A program made the translations under genes and the position numbers. Source: Marilutibacter spongiae (GTDB lineage Bacteria; Pseudomonadota; Gammaproteobacteria; Xanthomonadales; Xanthomonadaceae). Taken from it: a stretch of DNA of 64,000 nt. This document shows positions 58,706-64,000 of this stretch, piece after piece. How positions within the stretch are numbered: the first letter of the stretch is position 1; the number at the start of each line of letters is the position of its first letter. The stretch spans positions 1-64,000 of the forward strand of contig NZ_JACHTF010000003.1 in assembly GCF_014145325.1 (NCBI RefSeq). Reading direction: 5' to 3'. The notes below the pieces were generated by a model, which saw only the letters and a program-made list of their open reading frames with translations, did not search any database and had not been told where the DNA came from.

Positions 58706-59733
58706 GTCCGGCCTGCCTGGCCCCGCCATTGCTGCAGTTGCGCCGCGATGCTCAGGGCGATCGCCTCCGGCCCCTTGCCCCCCAGGTCGATGCCCACGGG
58801 CGCGCGCAGGTGGGGCAGCAGGGCCTCGCGGACGTCGGCATGCAGGAGTTTCAACAGGTCGTCGCGGCGCCGCGGCGGCCCCAGCAGGCCGATGAAGGCG
58901 GCGCCGCCGCGCGCCGCGGCTTCCAGCGCCTCGCGATCGCGTTCGAAGTCGTGGTGCATCACAAGGACCGCGTCATGCGCGTCCCGCGCCAGCCGCAGCC
59001 CCGCCGATGCATCGGAATGGCGGGCATCGGCGTCGTCGCCGACGCCCTGCCAGCGCGGTCGCGGCTCGCACAGCGTGCGGCGCCAGCCCAGGTCGCCGAG
59101 GAGGTGGACGAGGGTGCCGGTTTCCGGGCCCGCGCCCAGCAGCAGGGCCGTCGGCGGACGGGGCAGGTGCAGGGCCCATTCGCGATTGCCCCCGCGCCAG
59201 GCCACGGGGGCCGCCGGCAGTTGCCAGTCGCACTGGCGTCCGGCGATCGCCAGGCCCACGCGGCCCTCGGCGTCGACGCGGCGTTCCAGCGGCGCGCCGC
59301 CGTCCCACCACGCGTCGAGCAGTTCGCCGGCCCCCGGCATCAGGCGCAGCGGCAGCAGGGCGATGCGCAGCCGCCCCCGGCATCCGATGGCACTGCCGGA
59401 AAACAGGGCATCGTCGTCGCGGGTGTCGATCTCGACCCATTCGACGCGGCCGTCGGCGTCGGCGCCCGCGGCCCGGCGCGCCAGTTCCGTTTCCAGGCAA
59501 CCGCCACTCAGCCAGCCCGCCTGCTGCTCGCCGGCGAAGCAGGCCATGGCGCCCGGGTCGACATAGGTCGAGCCTTCGGTCTCGAGCACCATGGCCAACA
59601 CCCCACGCGATGCGCGCGCCGCCGCCGCGAGCACCGGGCGCGGATGGCCGGTGGGCAGGAAGGCGGGCACGCGCGGGGCATGGTCGCCGGCATCGACGTC
59701 GTTGGCGGCGATGCGGCGGGCTACGGTCTCCAT
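58702..59733 (-). CDS. XdhC/CoxI family molybdoenzyme maturation protein (PaoD-like)
   Basis: A 343-residue protein with the N-terminal XdhC_CoxI domain (GVLAMVLETEGSTYVDPGAMACF, GWLSGGCLETEL) and the C-terminal Rossmann XdhC_C domain (ALLLGAGPETGTLVHLLGDLGW, DAVLVMHHDFERDREAL, FIGLLGPPRRRDDLL). Such proteins bind the sulfurated molybdenum cofactor and insert it into the large subunit. The ATG at 59733 has GGAGG 8 nt upstream, so I prefer it to 59778. It lies 49 bp after the large-subunit gene. Confidence 0.92.
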   Translation of the reverse strand: METVARRIAANDVDAGDHAPRVPAFLPTGHPRPVLAAAARASRGVLAMVLETEGSTYVDPGAMACFAGEQQAGWLSGGCLETELARRAAGADADGRVEWVEIDTRDDDALFSGSAIGCRGRLRIALLPLRLMPGAGELLDAWWDGGAPLERRVDAEGRVGLAIAGRQCDWQLPAAPVAWRGGNREWALHLPRPPTALLLGAGPETGTLVHLLGDLGWRRTLCEPRPRWQGVGDDADARHSDASAGLRLARDAHDAVLVMHHDFERDREALEAAARGGAAFIGLLGPPRRRDDLLKLLHADVREALLPHLRAPVGIDLGGKGPEAIALSIAAQLQQWRGQAGRT

Positions 59734-59782
59734 CGCAAGCCTCCAGGGGCCGGGCGGCGATCCCGGCAGGTCCGGCAACGCG

Positions 59783-61978
59783 TCATGCGATCGGCGGCAT
59801 CTTGTCGATCAGCTTGTCGAGCGTGATCGGGTAGTCGCGCACGCGGATGCCGGTCGCGTTGTGGATGGCATTGGCCACTGCCGCGCCGACCCCGCAGATG
59901 CCGAGCTCGCCCACGCCCTTGGCCTTCATCGGCGAGGAAATCGGATCGGTCTCCTCGAGGAACACGACCTCCTGGTGCGGGATGTCGGCGTGCACCGGGA
60001 CCTCGTAGCCGGCCAGGTCGTGGTTGACGAAGAAGCCGCGGCGCGTGTCGACCGCCAGCGCCTCCATCAGGGCCGCGCCGGCGCCCATCGTCATCGCGCC
60101 GATGACCTGGCTGCGCGCCGACTTCGGGTTGAGGATGCGTCCGGCCGCGCAGACCGCGAGCATGCGCCGGATGCGCACTTCCGCGGTCGCCGCATCGACG
60201 CCGACCTCAACGAAGTGCGCGCCGAAGGTGGACTGCTGGTATTCCTTGTCGAGGTCGCCGAACTCGATCGCGTCCTCGGCCACGATCTCGCCGTCCTTCG
60301 TGGCGTCGGCCAGCGCCACGCTGCGTTCGCCGTCGACGACCTGGCCATCGGCGAAACTGACGCCCGCCGGGTCCAGGCCCAGCCGGGCGGCGATGTCGCC
60401 GCGCAGCTTCATGCAGGCGGCATAGACGCCGGAAGTGGAGCTGTTGGCGCCCCACTGGCCGCCGGAGCCGGCCGAGACGGGGAAGTTTGAATCGCCCAGC
60501 CGCACCTCCACCCGGTCGAGCGGCAGGCCGAGCATCTCCGCCGCGGTCTGCGCGATCACGGTGTAGCTGCCGGTGCCGATGTCGGTCATGTCGGTCTCGA
60601 CCACGAGACGCGGCCCGGGCGACAGGCGCACGCGCGCGGCGGACTTCATCACCAGGTTGTTGCGGAAGGCCGAGGCCACGCCCATGCCCACCCACCAGCG
60701 CCCTTCGCGCCGGGTGCCGGGCCGGCTGGCGCGGCGGTCCCAGCCGAAGCGCCTTGCGCCGTCCTCCAGGCACTGCACCAGCTGCCGTTGCGAAAACCGT
60801 CGCCCGGGCTTGGCGGGATCGACCTGGGTGTCGTTGAGGATGCGGAACCTGACCGGGTCCAGGCCGAGCTTGTCGGCCATCTCGTCCATCGCGATTTCCA
60901 GGGCCATCATTCCCGGCGCCTCGCCCGGCGCGCGCATGGCGTTGCCCTCCGGCAGGTCGAGCACGGCCAGGCGCAGGGCGGTCAGGCGGTTCGCGCCGGC
61001 ATACAGCAGCTCGGTCTGCCCGGTCGCGGTTTCCGGGCCGCCGCCGGGCAGGTCGCCCGACCAGCTTTCATGGCCGATCGCGTCGATCCGTCCGTCGCGG
61101 TCGCAGCCGATGCGGATGCGCTGGATGGTCGCGGGGCGGTGGGTGGTGTTGTTGAAGATCTGCGGTCGCGCGAGCGCCACCTTCACCGGCCGCCCGGCCG
61201 CCTTCGCGCCCAGCGCAGCGAGCAGCGCGTCGGCGCGCACGAACAGCTTGCTGCCGAAGCCACCGCCGATGTAGGGCGATACCAGGCGCACCTTCTCGCG
61301 CGGAATGCCCAATGTGCGGGCGACGTCGCCGGCGCCCCAGGCGATCATCTGGTTGGAGGTCCACAGGGTCAGCGCGTCTCCCTCCCAGGCCGCGATGGAC
61401 GCGTGCGGCTCCATCATCGCGTGCGACTGGTCGGGGGTGCGGTAGGTGGCGTCCAGCTGCACCGGCGCGGCGGCGAACGCCCCTTCGAAATCGCCCACGC
61501 GCACGTCGGGGTTGTCCTTGGGCTCGACCGCCGATCCCCGCGCCTGGTCGAGGTCGTGCACGCCCGCGGCGCGGGTGTACTCGATCCGCACCCGTGCGGC
61601 GGCGGCGCGCGCCTGCTCGAAGGTCTCGGCGACCACCAGGGCGACGGCCTGGTGGTAGTGCTCGATCTCCGGACCGGCCAGGAGGTGGGCGGTGTTGAAG
61701 CGCCCCTTGTCCAGCTTGCCCGCGTTGCGTGCGGTCACCACCGCCAGCACGCCCGGGGAGGCAAGGGCGACGCTGGTGTCGATCGAGGCGATGCGGCCCT
61801 TCGCGATCGCCGCGCCGACGACATGCCCGTAGGCGGCATCCGGTGCGACGTCGTGCCGTTCGTAGGCATATGGCGCGGTACCGGTGGTCTTGAGCGGGCC
61901 GTCGATGCGATCGGTCGGCTTGCCGACCACCGCGAGCCGGTCGATGGGATTGGTGGTGGCGGGGGTGTCGAATTTCAT
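59783..61978 (-). CDS. paoC: Aldehyde oxidoreductase molybdenum-binding large subunit (PaoC type)
   Basis: A 731-residue xanthine-oxidase-family subunit binding the molybdenum cofactor. Blocks: [23 protein letters not shown] at the N-terminus, [70 protein letters not shown], and [19 protein letters not shown] carrying the catalytic Glu. The size is close to E. coli PaoC (YagR). It overlaps the FAD-subunit gene by 4 nt. It has no signal of its own, so it is expected to be co-exported with the Tat-tagged small subunit. Confidence 0.95.
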   Translation of the reverse strand: MKFDTPATTNPIDRLAVVGKPTDRIDGPLKTTGTAPYAYERHDVAPDAAYGHVVGAAIAKGRIASIDTSVALASPGVLAVVTARNAGKLDKGRFNTAHLLAGPEIEHYHQAVALVVAETFEQARAAAARVRIEYTRAAGVHDLDQARGSAVEPKDNPDVRVGDFEGAFAAAPVQLDATYRTPDQSHAMMEPHASIAAWEGDALTLWTSNQMIAWGAGDVARTLGIPREKVRLVSPYIGGGFGSKLFVRADALLAALGAKAAGRPVKVALARPQIFNNTTHRPATIQRIRIGCDRDGRIDAIGHESWSGDLPGGGPETATGQTELLYAGANRLTALRLAVLDLPEGNAMRAPGEAPGMMALEIAMDEMADKLGLDPVRFRILNDTQVDPAKPGRRFSQRQLVQCLEDGARRFGWDRRASRPGTRREGRWWVGMGVASAFRNNLVMKSAARVRLSPGPRLVVETDMTDIGTGSYTVIAQTAAEMLGLPLDRVEVRLGDSNFPVSAGSGGQWGANSSTSGVYAACMKLRGDIAARLGLDPAGVSFADGQVVDGERSVALADATKDGEIVAEDAIEFGDLDKEYQQSTFGAHFVEVGVDAATAEVRIRRMLAVCAAGRILNPKSARSQVIGAMTMGAGAALMEALAVDTRRGFFVNHDLAGYEVPVHADIPHQEVVFLEETDPISSPMKAKGVGELGICGVGAAVANAIHNATGIRVRDYPITLDKLIDKMPPIA

Positions 61979-62931
61979 GGCGTGGCTCCCGCATCCACCA
62001 GCACGGCGGCGATGGTGCGCTCGACCAGCGGCACCTTGAAGGCGTTGTCCGCGGTGGTGCGCGCACCGGCGAGCAGCTTGGCCGCCGCGGCGCCCGCGCC
62101 GTCGGGCAGGGCCGCGTCGGCGGCCTCCACGCGCCAGGGCTTGTGCGCGACGCCGCCCAGGGCGACCCGGCCGCTGCCGTCGCGCTGGACGATCGCGGCG
62201 ACCGACACCAGCGCGAACGCATACGAGGCACGGTCGCGCACCTTGCGATAGGCGTGTATCCCGCCCACGGGCGGCGGTAGGGTGACCGCGGTGATCAGCT
62301 CGCCGGCCTCCAGCGCGGTCTCCACCTGCGGCGTGTCGCCGGGCAGGACGTGGAAGTCGGCGATCGGGATCGAGCGCGTGCCGCCGTCCGCGCGGGTGGT
62401 TTCCACCGTGGCGTCGAGCGCCCGCATGGCGACGGCCATGTCGCTGGGATGGGTGGCGATGCAGGCCTCGCTCGTGCCCAAGATCGCGTGCCCGCGGCTG
62501 TAGCCCCCGATGGCCGAACAACCACTGCCGGGCACGCGTTTGTTGCAGGGTTGGTCGATGTCGTAGAAGTAGGGGCACCGCGTGCGCTGCAACAGGTTCC
62601 CCGCGGTGGTGGCCTTGTTGCGCAACTGCCCCGAGGCGCCGGCAAGCAGGGCGCGCGAGAGCACGCCGTAATCGCGGCGCACGCGGGCGTCGGCGGCGAG
62701 GTCGGTGTTGCGCACGAGCGCGCCGATGCGCAGGCCGCCGTCTGCGCTGGCCTCGATTCGATCCAGGCCCAGGCCGTTCACGTCGACCAGGTGGGACGGC
62801 GTCTCGACCTCGAGCTTCATCAGGTCCAGCAGGTTCGTGCCGCCGGCGATGAAGCGCGCGCCCGGCGTGGCCTTGATCGCGGCGACCGCGGCCGCGGGCG
62901 AATCCACGCGCTCGTAGCTGAAGGCCCTCAT
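61975..62931 (-). CDS. paoB: Aldehyde oxidoreductase FAD-binding subunit (PaoB type)
   Basis: A 318-residue FAD-binding subunit of the CO-dehydrogenase medium-subunit family: [49 protein letters not shown], and C-terminal [22 protein letters not shown] Cys-rich insert ([24 protein letters not shown]) matches the extra [4Fe-4S] site of E. coli PaoB, supporting the PaoABC assignment over plain xanthine dehydrogenase. Confidence 0.94.
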   Translation of the reverse strand: MRAFSYERVDSPAAAVAAIKATPGARFIAGGTNLLDLMKLEVETPSHLVDVNGLGLDRIEASADGGLRIGALVRNTDLAADARVRRDYGVLSRALLAGASGQLRNKATTAGNLLQRTRCPYFYDIDQPCNKRVPGSGCSAIGGYSRGHAILGTSEACIATHPSDMAVAMRALDATVETTRADGGTRSIPIADFHVLPGDTPQVETALEAGELITAVTLPPPVGGIHAYRKVRDRASYAFALVSVAAIVQRDGSGRVALGGVAHKPWRVEAADAALPDGAGAAAAKLLAGARTTADNAFKVPLVERTIAAVLVDAGATP

Positions 62932-63578
62932 GAGCGGCTCCCGGCGACGTCGTTGATCGCCTCGACGATGTTGGAGTAGGCGCCGCAGCGGCAGATGTTG
63001 CCGCTCATGCGTTCGCGGATCTCCTCGTCGCTGGAGGTGGGCGCCGCGGTCAGGTCCTCGCTGACATGGCTCGGCACGCCGGCCTCGATCTCGTCCAGCA
63101 TCGCCACCGCCGAGCAGACCTGGCCCGGCGTGCAGTAACCGCACTGGTAGCCGTCGCGGGCGACGAAGGCCTGCTGCATGGGATGGAGTCGTCCCGGGCT
63201 GCCGAGGCCTTCGATGGTGGTGATCGCATCGCCCTCGTGCATGACCGCCAGGCTCAGGCAGGCATTGATGCGCCGGCCACCGGCGATCACCGTGCAGGCA
63301 CCGCACTGGCCGTGGTCGCAGCCCTTCTTGGTGCCCGTGAGCTTGAGGTGCTCGCGAAGGGCGTCGAGCAGGGTGGTGCGCGTGTCCAGTTCCAGCCGCC
63401 GGGGGGTGCCGTTGACCGTGAACGCCACCTCGCGGGTCACCGCGTCGCGGGCCGGCATCGGCGCGGCGGCCTGCGCCGCCCCGATGAAGGCGCGCGACGC
63501 GCCGCTGGCGGCCACGGTGGTGGCGCCGGCGATGATGAATTCGCGCCGCGTGAGTCGGAAACCGTCGTCGTCCTGCAT
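62928..63578 (-). CDS. paoA: Aldehyde oxidoreductase [2Fe-2S] subunit with Tat signal (PaoA type)
   Basis: A 216-residue iron-sulfur subunit. A twin-arginine signal ([19 protein letters not shown]) sends the folded complex to the periplasm. Plant-type 2Fe-2S cluster: [11 protein letters not shown] with INACL. Second cluster in the helical domain: [13 protein letters not shown] and [12 protein letters not shown]. It starts the operon paoA-paoB-paoC-xdhC-mocA, which makes a periplasmic aldehyde oxidoreductase for detoxifying aldehydes. ATG 63578 is the start just before the Tat signal. Confidence 0.95.
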   Translation of the reverse strand: MQDDDGFRLTRREFIIAGATTVAASGASRAFIGAAQAAAPMPARDAVTREVAFTVNGTPRRLELDTRTTLLDALREHLKLTGTKKGCDHGQCGACTVIAGGRRINACLSLAVMHEGDAITTIEGLGSPGRLHPMQQAFVARDGYQCGYCTPGQVCSAVAMLDEIEAGVPSHVSEDLTAAPTSSDEEIRERMSGNICRCGAYSNIVEAINDVAGSRS

Positions 63579-63887
63579 GCCTGCCTTCCCGGATCGCGTG
63601 GGTGGGTGGGGGTGCCGTGTCGCTGGACCGGGCATCGGGGACCGGGCCATCGGCGTGAGCCGGACGGCAGGGCGCGACCATCGCAGGTCAGGGTGTCGCG
63701 ACTGCGGCGCGCGCCGAGCGCCATCACCCGATCAATACCAATCCCACCGCGACCACGACGTGAAATCGAAACGATGGGCCCGCACCCGGGCGCGCTGCGC
63801 CAAGGGGCAGGCTGCACCGGCGCGCGCTGCGTGCAACACTGCGGACGTGACCAGCACTGGCCGGTCGTGGCGTTCGGGGAGATGCTC
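63579..63887. other. Divergent intergenic region upstream of paoA
   Basis: 309 bp without a recognisable gene. It must contain the promoter of the pao-type operon on the reverse strand and perhaps one for the gene at the right end. I see no clear dyad or -35/-10 pair. Confidence 0.4.
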
Positions 63888-64000
63888 ATGCAGGGCGATG
63901 GCCATTCCTTGATGCGGGGCGGGCCGGTCTTCCGCCTGTTCCAGGCGCTGGGCCTGCTGCGCCGCCGGCGCTTCCTCGCGCCATGGGTGGCCCTGGCCTG
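63888..64000 (+). CDS. Start of an unidentified gene (cut by window end)
   Basis: An open frame of 37 codons from the ATG at 63888, which has GGGGAG 6 nt upstream. It begins MQGDGHSLMRGGPVFRLFQA and continues with a basic LLRRRRF and a hydrophobic APWVALA, so it may enter a membrane segment. The family cannot be told from this length. Confidence 0.4.
   Translation, partial: MQGDGHSLMRGGPVFRLFQALGLLRRRRFLAPWVALA

Overview
This 64 kb window is high-GC chromosomal DNA from a gammaproteobacterium of the Xanthomonadaceae/Lysobacteraceae, most likely close to Lysobacter or Luteimonas (inference). Support comes from the ahpC-ahpF-oxyR gene order known from Xanthomonas, the secreted M4 and M28 peptidases with Lysobacter-style PPC tails, the prevalence of secreted peptidases, and the strong third-position G/C bias. 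That bias also creates very long false antisense reading frames. I see no rRNA, tRNA, CRISPR array, phage or insertion sequence. Coding density is high and almost all genes look intact; the first and last genes are cut by the window ends.

Layout. 0-7 kb: a cut lipoprotein, glnS, then DUF2007-apt-msrA, a lipoprotein fusing two lysozyme-inhibitor domains, and an NHL-propeller/M23 fusion. 7-12.4 kb: three envelope or periplasmic genes (BON protein, outer-membrane barrel, fasciclin) divergent from an ECF sigma/ChrR-type anti-sigma pair, then an M20 peptidase. 12.4-16 kb: a BlaI/M56 sensor pair with a clear palindromic operator, divergent from an Old Yellow Enzyme. 16-19.4 kb: an M13 peptidase, a strong terminator, two 90-bp palindromic repeats and a membrane-anchored protein. 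19.5-23.3 kb: the peroxide-stress cluster oxyR, ahpF and ahpC with an OxyR-like site. 23.4-30 kb: prmC, pip, a Nudix hydrolase, a flap-type exonuclease, a nitroreductase and a DUF1631 protein. 30-34.7 kb: the proton-translocating transhydrogenase genes pntAa, pntAb and pntB, with pntAa separated from pntAb by an opposite-strand ECF sigma cassette. 34.7-41 kb: a small secreted protein, a MocR regulator, a membrane protein, sufT and a 989-residue CadC-like regulator with a TPR-like tail. 41-46.5 kb: secreted M4 and M28 peptidases whose last 644 bp are almost identical. 46.7-53.3 kb: asparaginase-domain protein, DUF2069, wrbA, yihY, tlpA-like, acylphosphatase, NrsF/ECF sigma, ppk2 and moaB. 53.3-58.1 kb: an alpha/beta hydrolase, a metallophosphatase and two overlapping BNR/sialidase-fold proteins. 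58.1-63.6 kb: a complete paoABC-type periplasmic aldehyde oxidoreductase operon with its XdhC chaperone and a MocA cytidylyltransferase.

Themes. Regulation of the envelope and of stress is dense: three ECF sigma factors, each with a different kind of partner, a BlaI/M56 pair, OxyR, MocR and a CadC-like transmembrane regulator. The observation I rate highest is a bipartite 28-nt element present once in each orientation between the fasciclin gene and the ECF/ChrR operon. It looks like a shared promoter for the sigma factor regulon. Other points of interest are the shared protease tail (recent gene conversion), the interrupted pnt locus, the LprI-MliC fusion, and the Met/Ala-rich repeat tail on the M56 sensor.
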